Positions 23,001 to 31,751 of a stretch of DNA of 64,000 bases are shown here, piece by piece. Numbering within the stretch: the first letter of the stretch is position 1; each line of letters opens with the position of its first letter. The notes beneath the pieces were generated by a model, which was not told the origin of the DNA, did not search any database, and saw only the letters and a list, made by a program, of their open reading frames with translations. The stretch covers positions 1-64,000 of the forward strand of contig DATHDP010000147.1 in NCBI GenBank assembly GCA_035318985.1, written 5' to 3'. This DNA comes from VBAS01 sp035318985. GTDB lineage: Bacteria; Bacteroidota; Bacteroidia; Chitinophagales; Chitinophagaceae. A program made the position numbers and the translations under genes.

Positions 23001-23375
23001 TTATTCATCATTCAAAAACTCTCTTTCAATTTCTTCCATTTGAACAATGTCCATAGCTTCGCTTTCGGTTGGCGTCGTATTCATCACTTCAAGGAGATTT
23101 ACGTTATCGAGGAAGTCTTCTACCGGCTTTTGCAGCTCACAGATAACAAAAGAAGAATTTTTTTCGTAAAAATTTTGCTGTAGCTTAACTAACCTTTCTG
23201 CGGCAATCTCATCTAATGATTGTAGTTCTTTCAAGTTCAGGATCAGGTTTTTCACGTCATTTTGTAGGTAAGGGAGCAGCAAATCAGTGAGTTCCGCTGC
23301 CATATCAGCAGTAAGTGCGGCATCGGCAACAGTGATGACATGAAATTTTTCTTTGGTATTTGTTTTGACTTGCAT
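23001..23375 (-). CDS. STAS domain protein
   Basis: 124-aa protein with one STAS domain (anti-sigma-factor-antagonist fold): 'FHVITVADAALTADMAAELTDLL' at the start, 'VKNLILNLKELQSLDEIAAERLVKLQ' with the usual L-x-L/S-x-D region (here Ser-Leu-Asp), and an acidic tail (EMEEIEREF-like, about residues 108-124). STAS proteins act as phospho-switches on partner kinases. No anti-sigma partner is visible. It is located upstream of rnz on the same strand, divergent from clpC. Confidence 0.8.
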   Translation of the reverse strand: MQVKTNTKEKFHVITVADAALTADMAAELTDLLLPYLQNDVKNLILNLKELQSLDEIAAERLVKLQQNFYEKNSSFVICELQKPVEDFLDNVNLLEVMNTTPTESEAMDIVQMEEIEREFLNDE

Positions 23376-23468
23376 ACAACTAAGATTATCAACATTCCGT
23401 TTATAACTAGTGACAAACCGTATCCAAAAATATTTGTTATTATTGTATCACAAGCAATTATCTAAACT

Positions 23469-26009
23469 ATGGATAACAATTTTTCAACTCAAGTAAAGGA
23501 AATCATTTCGTTTAGCAGGGAAGAAGCACTTAGGCTCGGAAATGATTTTATCGGGACAGAACATCTCCTGCTTGGCCTTATAAGGGAAGGGGAAAACACC
23601 GCTATCAAGATCCTGAAAAGCTTTAATGTCGACTTATATGAATTACGAAAGGAAATAGAGCTTGCAGTAAAGGATAAAACGGGGAAAAATATCGCCAACA
23701 TTAATAGCCTTCCACTGACTAAGCAGGCCGAAAAAGTAATTCGTGTAACAGTTCTTGAGGCCAAGGCTTTAAAAAGCCCAACCGTGGAAACTGAACACCT
23801 GATGCTTTCAATTTTAAAAAACAAGGAAAATATCGCTACGCAAATTTTGAATCAATTTGACGTTGACTATGATCTTTTCCGTAATGAGGTAGGAATAATG
23901 AAAAGTAATGAACCTCGTGCTGAATTTTCTGATGAAGGTGATGATGATTTTGATGAAGAAAAGAAGTATCAGCAAAAAGGCGGTCGCCAGGGCGCTGCCA
24001 GTACAGCAAAAAGTAAAACACCAGTGCTTGATAATTTCGGAAGAGATATAACTCGTCTTGCCGAAACTGGTGCACTTGATCCAATTGTTGGTCGTGAAAG
24101 AGAGATCGAGAGAGTATCACAAATATTATCACGCCGTAAAAAGAATAACCCGATCTTGATTGGTGAACCTGGTGTGGGTAAAACAGCGATCGTGGAAGGA
24201 CTTGCTCTGCGCATCGTACAAAGAAAAGTTTCCCGTGTATTGTATGATAAAAGAGTTATTTCACTTGATCTTGCTGCGTTGGTAGCAGGTACAAAATATC
24301 GCGGACAATTTGAAGAAAGAATGAAAGCGATCATGAATGAACTGGAAAAAAATCGTGATGTGATCCTTTTCATTGATGAGATACATACAATAGTTGGTGC
24401 CGGTGGCGCCAGCGGTTCGTTGGATGCTTCAAATATTTTCAAGCCAGCTTTAGCAAGAGGTGAGTTACAATGTATCGGCGCTTCTACTTTGGATGAATAC
24501 AGAATGTACATTGAAAAAGATGGTGCATTAGATCGTCGTTTTCAAAAAGTAATGGTGGAACCGCCTTCAGTCGATGAGACAATCATGATCCTTACCAATA
24601 TTCAAAGTAAGTATGAGGATTATCATAATGTTTCTTATTCTGTAGAAGCAATTGATGCTTGCGTAAAGTTGAGCGATCGTTATATGACAGATCGTTTGCT
24701 TCCTGATAAAGCAATTGATGTAATGGATGAAGTAGGAGCAAGAGTGCATTTGAAAAATATCAACGTACCGCCGAATATTCTTGATCTTGAAAAGAAAATT
24801 GAAGATGTAAAGAATGAGAAGAATAAAGTGGTAAAAAGCCAGAAGTTTGAAGAAGCAGCTTCTCTTCGTGATACTGAGAAAAGATTAGCAGAAGAATTAG
24901 AGAAAGCAAAAAATGAATGGGAAGAAGAAAGCAAGCATAAAAAATACCCAATTGGCGAAGAAGAGATAGCTGAAGTAGTAAGCATGATGACAGGTATTCC
25001 GGTGAAAAGAATGGTGCAGGCAGAGACAGAAAAGCTTCGCCGCATGGCAGACGATATGAGGCATATGGTGATCGGCCAGGATGAAGCGATACAGAAAGTA
25101 GTAAAAGCTATTCAACGGAATCGTGTAGGATTAAAAGATCCAAAGAAACCGATCGGTACTTTCATTTTCCTTGGTCCTACCGGTGTGGGTAAAACAGAGT
25201 TGGCAAGAGCATTAGCGAGATATATGTTCGACAGTGAAGATGCATTGATAAGAATTGATATGAGTGAATACATGGAAAAATTCACTGTAAGCAGATTGAT
25301 TGGTGCTCCTCCGGGATATGTGGGTTATGAAGAAGGGGGCCAGCTGACTGAAAAAGTTCGCCGCAAACCTTATAGTGTGATCTTGCTTGATGAAATTGAA
25401 AAAGCCCACCCTGATATTTATAATATCCTGTTGCAGGTATTGGATGATGGTCAGCTAACTGATGGGTTAGGAAGAAAAGTTGATTTCAAAAACAGCATGA
25501 TCATCATGACATCTAATATTGGAGTTCGTCAGTTAAAAGATTTTGGTGATGGTGTTGGTTTTGCCACTGCATCAAAAACACAGAACCTGGATGAAAGTAA
25601 TAAGGCAGTTATCGAAAAGGCATTGAAACGTACTTTCTCTCCTGAATTCCTGAACAGGATCGATGATGTCGTAATATTTAATTCATTGAGCAGGGAAAAT
25701 ATCTTCAATATCATTGACATCCTGATGAAGAATGTAATGAAACGCCTGAGTAATCTTGGTTTCAGCATGGAACTGACGGAAGAAGCAAAAGCTTTTCTTG
25801 CTGAGAAAGGTTATGACCAGCAATTTGGTGCAAGACCTTTACACAGGGCTATTCAAAAATATCTTGAAGATCCCCTTGCAGAAGAAATACTTTCTATGCA
25901 GGTTAAACAGGGCGATATATTGATCGCTGACCTTGATAAAGAAAATCAAAAGATCAAGTTTACTTTAAAGCAAGGGAAGGAAGGAAAAGAAGAGAAGTCA
26001 AAAGCATAG
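23469..26009 (+). CDS. clpC: ATP-dependent Clp protease ATPase subunit ClpC
   Basis: 846-aa Hsp100 unfoldase that feeds proteins to ClpP in the cytoplasm. Domain order is: Clp_N double repeat (about 1-145), first AAA+ module with Walker A GEPGVGKT (about 232-239) and Walker B ILFIDEIH, a UVR-type coiled segment (about 435-480, VVKSQKFEEAASLRDTEKRL), second AAA+ module with Walker A GPTGVGKT (about 567) and Walker B LLDEIEKAHPD (about 638), then the ClpB_D2-small domain. The UVR segment and full length point to ClpC rather than ClpA or ClpB. The tail is lysine/glutamate-rich (KQGKEGKEEKSKA). It is monocistronic with its own terminator. Its last 29 codons are duplicated at 31582-31671. Confidence 0.95.
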   Translation: MDNNFSTQVKEIISFSREEALRLGNDFIGTEHLLLGLIREGENTAIKILKSFNVDLYELRKEIELAVKDKTGKNIANINSLPLTKQAEKVIRVTVLEAKALKSPTVETEHLMLSILKNKENIATQILNQFDVDYDLFRNEVGIMKSNEPRAEFSDEGDDDFDEEKKYQQKGGRQGAASTAKSKTPVLDNFGRDITRLAETGALDPIVGREREIERVSQILSRRKKNNPILIGEPGVGKTAIVEGLALRIVQRKVSRVLYDKRVISLDLAALVAGTKYRGQFEERMKAIMNELEKNRDVILFIDEIHTIVGAGGASGSLDASNIFKPALARGELQCIGASTLDEYRMYIEKDGALDRRFQKVMVEPPSVDETIMILTNIQSKYEDYHNVSYSVEAIDACVKLSDRYMTDRLLPDKAIDVMDEVGARVHLKNINVPPNILDLEKKIEDVKNEKNKVVKSQKFEEAASLRDTEKRLAEELEKAKNEWEEESKHKKYPIGEEEIAEVVSMMTGIPVKRMVQAETEKLRRMADDMRHMVIGQDEAIQKVVKAIQRNRVGLKDPKKPIGTFIFLGPTGVGKTELARALARYMFDSEDALIRIDMSEYMEKFTVSRLIGAPPGYVGYEEGGQLTEKVRRKPYSVILLDEIEKAHPDIYNILLQVLDDGQLTDGLGRKVDFKNSMIIMTSNIGVRQLKDFGDGVGFATASKTQNLDESNKAVIEKALKRTFSPEFLNRIDDVVIFNSLSRENIFNIIDILMKNVMKRLSNLGFSMELTEEAKAFLAEKGYDQQFGARPLHRAIQKYLEDPLAEEILSMQVKQGDILIADLDKENQKIKFTLKQGKEGKEEKSKA

Positions 26010-26032
26010 ATAAATTATCAACATAAAAAGTA

Positions 26033-26056
26033 AGTCCCGCTCTGCGGGACTTTTTA
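26033..26056 (+). terminator. clpC terminator
   Basis: Stem AGTCCCGC/GCGGGACT with a 3-nt loop, then TTTTATTTTG. A diverged copy accompanies the clpC-tail duplicate at 31693-31722. Confidence 0.9.
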
Positions 26057-26091
26057 TTTTGTGTCGTATCTTAGGTATCCAACTGCCAATC

Positions 26092-29000
26092 ATGAGAATT
26101 TACAAGCCGCAGCTTTTTCTTTTAGCTGCAATTCTTATTGCTTCTTCTATTTTAGCTCAACCAACAATTAGTTCCTTTTCTCCAACCTCCGGACCAGTTG
26201 GTGCATCGGTAACAATTACTGGTACTAACTTTAGTACAACACCTGCAAACAATATTGTTTTTTTTGGAGCGGTAAAAGCAAATGTGACAACGGCTAGTGC
26301 AACTTCACTAACAGTGACAGTACCTGCAGGTGTCACTCAGCATCCAATAACAGTTACTGTTGGCGGATTGACTGCTTATTCAGGCAGTTCATTTGTTCAA
26401 ACTTTTCCAGGAGGAGTTCTTACCTCCGCATCGTTTGTATATGCTGCAAGCGCCGATAATGTAACCGGGTTAGAAACCGATGATCTTGTGATTGCGGATA
26501 TGGATGGGGATGGCAAACCGGACCTGGTTGTCGTTGATAACCTAAATGGCTTTTTTGCTTTTTATAAAAACACAAGCAGCGGCGCGACAATTTCTTTTGG
26601 CCCAAGAACCAACTTCATGTCGGGCAACAAGCCGCAAAGACTTGCCGTCGGAGATATTGATGGAGATGGAAAGCTTGATGTTGCCGTTACCAATACAAAT
26701 GATAATAATATATCCGTTTTCCGAAACACAACGTCCGGGGGAGCTATTTCATTTGCGCCAAAAATAAACTTTACAGCAAGCAATCAGTGTCTGGCTATTT
26801 GTATTGCCGATCTTGATTTGGATGGGAAGCCTGATATTGCTACTGCGAGTACCAATTCAACGAACAATATTTCTATATTAAGAAACACGGGTTCTGTTGG
26901 TACGATAGCTTTTGCACCAAAAACAGACCTTACGGTCATTGGTGCTTTAAACAATATTGTAGCCAGAGATATTAATAATGATAATAAACCTGATTTAACA
27001 GTCACAAACTTTGGTGTCGATCAGTTATCCATTTTAAGGAATACAAGTACGGCGGGTTCAATATCGTTTGCGACTTCAGTTGATTTTCCAACGGGACCAT
27101 TTCCTGACGGAATTTCATTGGGAGATATTGATGGAGACGGAAAGATCGATATTTCGATTACTTATTTCAACTTAATAGTAAGCGGCGAATCAGTATATAG
27201 AAATACAAGTGCCGGCAGTACTATTTCATTTGCGCCAAGAATAGATTATGTAGCCGGGGATGCATCGATCAGTTGTGATATAAATGATCTTGATGGCGAT
27301 GGTAAACGAGACTTGGCGGTATTGAATAATCTTGAATCGATCTTTCTTTTTAAAAATAACAGCGTGAGTGGGACGATTTCATTTTTAGAAAAAGGAAATT
27401 TTCCCTCACTTGGTTCAGGTAAAATTGTTTCATGCGATTTGAATGGAGATGGCAAACCCGAACTGGCAACGATCAGAGGAGCGACAAGAGTTAGCATTGA
27501 GCGAAATGAAAGTACCAAACCACAGATAACATCTTTTACACCAACAACTGCCGGCCCGGGAGCAACTATCACTATCAAGGGAGGAAATTTGACAGGTGTA
27601 ACCGCTGTAAGTTTTGGTGGAATAGCTGCCTCTTCTTTTACAATCATAAATGATACTACACTAACCGCAGTAGTCAATAATGGTGTATCAGGTACTGTTA
27701 GTGTCAATGCGGCTTATGGAATTGGTTCAAAGGATGGATTTGTCTTCCAGGGTCCACCAGTTGTTACTTCTTTCACTCCGACGAGTGCATATAATTTTAT
27801 CCAGGTAACTATCTCAGGAAATAATTTTAATAATGCTACAGCAGTTAGCTTTGGAGGCGTAGCTGCAAATTCGTTTACTGTTGTTAATTCAACCACGATC
27901 ACGGCCGTGGTTGGTACCGGTGCTTCCGGAAGTGTAAGTGTAACGACATCTTATGGCACAGGATCATTAGCTGGTTTTACTTTCGTCCCAGTACCACTGA
28001 TCTATTCATTTACTCCTACAACAGCAGCAACTGGTGCAATCGTTACTATCAACGGTGCCAATTTTACCGGAACAACTTCTGTCTCATTCGGCGGAATCGC
28101 TGCTACTTCATTTACAGTCGTAAATGCAAGTACCATCACTGCTGTTGTTGGAAATGGAGCTACGGGAAGTGTTATGGTAACAAATGCGTTTGGCTCTGCA
28201 CAAAAAAGCGGGTTTAGTTATATATCCACACCGGTCATTTCTTCTTTCTCACCCACTTCGGCAGGAACCGGTGCCACAGTAGTAATAAGTGGATTTAATT
28301 TTAATAATGTAAATTCTGTTAAGTTCGGTGTAATCAATGCGGCTTCTTATAATGTAATTAATTCTACAACTATTAACGCTGTAGTAGGTGGCGGCGCTAC
28401 AGGTGCCGTGTCAGTTTCATCAGATGGTGGTACAGCAACGTTAGCAGGATTTACTTACATACCTCCTCCCACCGTAACCTCATTCAGCCCTGTTACTACC
28501 GGTGCGGGAGGAACAGTTACCATTACCGGGACAAATTTTAGTGGGGCTACTGCAGTAACTTTTGGAGGAACAGCAGCAGCATCTTTCACTGTTGTAAATG
28601 CAACTACTATCACTGCTGTGGTGGGAAGCGGGGGCACCGGACCAGTTTTTGTAATAACCCCGGCTGGTACAGGAGGGACATCAGGTTTTGAATTTGTTAC
28701 TAGACCTGTGATCAATACTGTTTCTCCATTAACCGGACCAGTTGGAAGCACCGTTACTATCAACGGAGCTAATTTTGGTACGGGAGTTTCTAATAATGCA
28801 GTTTATTTTGGTGCCATAAAAGGGAATATCATAAGTGCTACTGCTAACACAATAACAGTTACTGTTCCGGCTGGTGCTATAAACAGACCTATTACTGTTA
28901 GTTCTTTAACATCTTCCTTAAGTGGTACATCAGAATATTCTTTCAAAATAACTTTCCCAGGCGATCCGAATGCGTTTGATGCAAATTCTTTCGCAGGACA

Positions 29001-31569
29001 AATGAATTTTGCGGTAGGAATAGATCCGAAGGATATAGACTTTGGTGATATTGATGGTGATGGAAAACTCGATATTGTTGTTTCGAATTACAGTTCGAAT
29101 TTTATTTCAATCTTCCGCAACACCAGCATCGCTGGTCAATTATCTTTTGCAGCAAGAATGGATATTAATGTCGGGCAATATGTGAATGAAGCAGTGATTT
29201 ACGACATGAATAATGATGGAAAACTTGATCTTGCACTAGCCCGGCACAATGTATCGCTGACCGGCAATTCTGACCTGGTTATTCTGATCAATAACAGCAG
29301 TTCCGGGACGATCGCTTTCAATGCTCCGCAAACTTTTTTTACTCAAGATGCGATGATGCAGTTGGTTGCCGGCGACTTGAATAATGATGGAAAACCAGAA
29401 GTAGTAGCTGTCTGTAATAATTGTGGTATCACCAACGGGGGTTTTGTTGTTGAATTTCTGAATACAAGTTCCGGTGGCAATCTGGCCTTCGCTGCAACCC
29501 GGATTTTCTTTAGCACAAGTACTCCGGGTAGCACCGTCATGAATGGTATTGAGCTCAGGGACCTGAATAAAGATAATAAGCAGGATATAATGATCGGAGC
29601 TACTGGCGGTGGTACAGATGCACTGATCATTTTAAAAAATAATTCATTCTCTTTCAGTACGATCGTGATCGGTAGTTTTTATGGCAGCGCTTATTTCTGT
29701 ACGATCCCATTTGCCGATGATCTCGACGCTGATGGAATAACAGATGTTGTTGCTACAAATGTTATAAATATACATACAGGTAGTTTCAATTTTAACAGGC
29801 AAGAAAATATTGCTATTGGAGGCGGAGTTACTGCTGATCTGAATGGAGATGGAAAACCGGAGATCGTATGCCAGGGCACTGTTGCGTCAAATACCTCCGA
29901 TAAAATAAGTGTTTTTAAAAATTCAAGTATTACTTCTTCGATTTCATTTGTTGATCCCGTTCATTACGCCGGGAATAATACATATATGAAAGTAGTGGCA
30001 GGCGATCTTGATGGAGATGGAAAACCTGAGATTGCTTCATCTAATATGAACCTGAATAATATTTCAATCTATCGCAATCGTATTGCCGAATCTGCATTGG
30101 CGTCCCCAATGATTACATCATTCACACCAACATCTGCATCTCAATCGGCGCAGGTAACAATAACGGGTACTAATTTCAACCAGGCAACCAATGTATCTTT
30201 TGGTAATGTGACAGCAAATTTTTTTACAGTAGTATCTCCGACTACCATCATCGCTAATGTTGCAAATGGTGCAAGTGGCTCTGTAAGTGTTACAACACCT
30301 GGAGGAACAGCTAGCCTCGCAGGTTTTACCTATCTATCAATACCAACACCTACGATTACATCATTTACACCAACCAGTGCAACAGCAGGTGCAACGATCA
30401 CTATTACTGGAACAAATCTTGCGGGAGCAACGGCTATAAGTTTTGGTGGAATTTCAGCAAGCTCTTATACTGTAGTGAATGCAACAACGATCACGGCAGT
30501 TGTTGGTACTGGTACATCAGGTAGTGTAAGTGTAACGACTCCAGGTGGCACAATTTCACTGACGGGTTTCACATTTATTCCTTCACCAACAATAACGTCA
30601 TTTAATCCAGTAAGCGGAGGAGCTGGAACATCGATAACTATAATTGGAACTAATTTTACCGGAGCAACGGCCGTAAGTTTTGGCGGAGCTGCGGCTTCTT
30701 CATTTACGGTTAATTCTGCAACAAATATTACAGCTGTTGTTTCGACAGGAGCGTCAGGCAATGTAAGTGTAACAACTCCAGGTGGAATAGCAACGCTTAA
30801 CGGTTTTACATTTATTCCTGCACCTGTTATTAGTTCCTTTACACCAACTAATGCTGCTACGGCCGCAACTATAACTATAAACGGAACAAACTTTACAGGA
30901 GCAACTGCAGTAAGATTTGGAGGTGTTGCTGCTACATCATTTGTTGTAAATTCTTCAACCAGTATTACTGCCGTTGTGGCTTCAGGTGCATCAGGCACTG
31001 TAAGTGTAACTACCCTAGGCGGAACAGCAACACTTACCGGTTTTACATTTATTCCTGCACCTGTGATTAGTTCCTTTACACCAACAAGCGCTGCAACAGC
31101 TGCAACTATAACTATAACCGGAACAAACTTTACAGGGGCAACTGCAGTAAGCTTTGGAAGTATTGCTGCTACATCATTTGTTGTAAATTCTCCAACAAGT
31201 ATAACAGCCATTGTTGGAGCAGGTGCATCTGGTAATGTGAGTGTAACTACTCCGGGTGGAACTGCAACAGCAACTGGCTTTACTTACAATGCTGTAACTG
31301 GCATTGGAGGTCCGGGCAGCATTAATTCAAACGAACTTATTGTAAATCCTAATCCTGCTAAAGATTTTCTGATCATTAAACATCCTGCAACAAATAAAAA
31401 TGCTGAATTGAGTTTTTACGATATTCTCGGAAGAAAAGTAAAAACAATTTTACCTGTAAGGAATTCAAGACAAACTGATGTGATATTAAATTATATGACA
31501 CCAGGAATCTATACGGTTGTATGGAGTGACGGTACACGTATTCTAAGCAGGATCATTGTAATAAATTAG
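26092..31569 (+). CDS. Giant secreted IPT/TIG and FG-GAP/VCBS repeat protein with T9SS sorting tail (copy 1)
   Basis: 1825-aa surface or secreted protein. The start is ATG 26092, opening a signal peptide (about 1-24, ending ILA-Q). Layout: one IPT/TIG domain (about 25-110), FG-GAP/VCBS repeats with DxDGDGKPD calcium loops (about 120-475), a run of six IPT domains (about 476-960, each '(I/V)(T/S)SF(T/S)P.(T/S)...G..(V/I)TI.G'), a second FG-GAP block (about 970-1330), five more IPT domains (about 1338-1733) and a T9SS type A C-terminal domain (about 1735-1825: 'LIVNPNPAKDFLIIKHP' and 'GIYTVVWSDGTRILSRIIV'). The role is probably calcium-stabilised adhesion. The overlapping minus-strand frames are shadows of its repetitive codon use. 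Confidence 0.9.
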   Translation: MRIYKPQLFLLAAILIASSILAQPTISSFSPTSGPVGASVTITGTNFSTTPANNIVFFGAVKANVTTASATSLTVTVPAGVTQHPITVTVGGLTAYSGSSFVQTFPGGVLTSASFVYAASADNVTGLETDDLVIADMDGDGKPDLVVVDNLNGFFAFYKNTSSGATISFGPRTNFMSGNKPQRLAVGDIDGDGKLDVAVTNTNDNNISVFRNTTSGGAISFAPKINFTASNQCLAICIADLDLDGKPDIATASTNSTNNISILRNTGSVGTIAFAPKTDLTVIGALNNIVARDINNDNKPDLTVTNFGVDQLSILRNTSTAGSISFATSVDFPTGPFPDGISLGDIDGDGKIDISITYFNLIVSGESVYRNTSAGSTISFAPRIDYVAGDASISCDINDLDGDGKRDLAVLNNLESIFLFKNNSVSGTISFLEKGNFPSLGSGKIVSCDLNGDGKPELATIRGATRVSIERNESTKPQITSFTPTTAGPGATITIKGGNLTGVTAVSFGGIAASSFTIINDTTLTAVVNNGVSGTVSVNAAYGIGSKDGFVFQGPPVVTSFTPTSAYNFIQVTISGNNFNNATAVSFGGVAANSFTVVNSTTITAVVGTGASGSVSVTTSYGTGSLAGFTFVPVPLIYSFTPTTAATGAIVTINGANFTGTTSVSFGGIAATSFTVVNASTITAVVGNGATGSVMVTNAFGSAQKSGFSYISTPVISSFSPTSAGTGATVVISGFNFNNVNSVKFGVINAASYNVINSTTINAVVGGGATGAVSVSSDGGTATLAGFTYIPPPTVTSFSPVTTGAGGTVTITGTNFSGATAVTFGGTAAASFTVVNATTITAVVGSGGTGPVFVITPAGTGGTSGFEFVTRPVINTVSPLTGPVGSTVTINGANFGTGVSNNAVYFGAIKGNIISATANTITVTVPAGAINRPITVSSLTSSLSGTSEYSFKITFPGDPNAFDANSFAGQMNFAVGIDPKDIDFGDIDGDGKLDIVVSNYSSNFISIFRNTSIAGQLSFAARMDINVGQYVNEAVIYDMNNDGKLDLALARHNVSLTGNSDLVILINNSSSGTIAFNAPQTFFTQDAMMQLVAGDLNNDGKPEVVAVCNNCGITNGGFVVEFLNTSSGGNLAFAATRIFFSTSTPGSTVMNGIELRDLNKDNKQDIMIGATGGGTDALIILKNNSFSFSTIVIGSFYGSAYFCTIPFADDLDADGITDVVATNVINIHTGSFNFNRQENIAIGGGVTADLNGDGKPEIVCQGTVASNTSDKISVFKNSSITSSISFVDPVHYAGNNTYMKVVAGDLDGDGKPEIASSNMNLNNISIYRNRIAESALASPMITSFTPTSASQSAQVTITGTNFNQATNVSFGNVTANFFTVVSPTTIIANVANGASGSVSVTTPGGTASLAGFTYLSIPTPTITSFTPTSATAGATITITGTNLAGATAISFGGISASSYTVVNATTITAVVGTGTSGSVSVTTPGGTISLTGFTFIPSPTITSFNPVSGGAGTSITIIGTNFTGATAVSFGGAAASSFTVNSATNITAVVSTGASGNVSVTTPGGIATLNGFTFIPAPVISSFTPTNAATAATITINGTNFTGATAVRFGGVAATSFVVNSSTSITAVVASGASGTVSVTTLGGTATLTGFTFIPAPVISSFTPTSAATAATITITGTNFTGATAVSFGSIAATSFVVNSPTSITAIVGAGASGNVSVTTPGGTATATGFTYNAVTGIGGPGSINSNELIVNPNPAKDFLIIKHPATNKNAELSFYDILGRKVKTILPVRNSRQTDVILNYMTPGIYTVVWSDGTRILSRIIVIN

Positions 31570-31581
31570 TGCGTTGTAATT

Positions 31582-31671
31582 TTGATTGCCGATCTTGATA
31601 AAGAAAACCAAAAGATCAAGTTTACTTTAAAACAAGGGAAGGAAGGAAAAGAAGAAAAATCAAAAGCGTAA
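31582..31671 (+). pseudogene. Duplicate of the last 29 codons of clpC
   Basis: From TTG at 31582 to TAA at 31669-31671 this stretch encodes exactly the same 29 residues as the end of clpC (25920-26009; LIADLDKENQ... KSKA). It differs at eight third-codon positions and in the stop (TAG to TAA), with no amino-acid change. It has no start and begins 13 nt after the stop of the first giant gene, in the same reading frame, and is followed by a diverged copy of the clpC terminator. It is not an independent gene, but the silent-only divergence is unexpected for a decaying fragment. Confidence 0.9.
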
Positions 31672-31692
31672 ATAAATTTAATATCACAAAGA

Positions 31693-31722
31693 AAGTCTCG
31701 CAATTGCGGGACTTTTTTATTT
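31693..31722 (+). terminator. Diverged duplicate of the clpC terminator
   Basis: AGTCTCGC (31694-31701) and GCGGGACT (31706-31713) around AATT, then TTTTTATTTTG. One stem position is now a T-G pair compared with the clpC original. Confidence 0.85.
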
Positions 31723-31751
31723 TGTATTATCTTAGACATGAACTAACTATT

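Noticed and set aside
23969..24511. Minus-strand frame of 180 codons inside clpC
   Set aside because: clpC is certain here; the frame is an antisense shadow.
30465..31211. Minus-strand frame of 248 codons
   Set aside because: Antisense shadow of IPT repeats, as above; no start signal or family.
31567..31671. TAG readthrough adding the clpC tail to the first giant protein
   Set aside because: The frame does match, but a T9SS sorting domain must stay at the very C-terminus, so an added tail would disable export.
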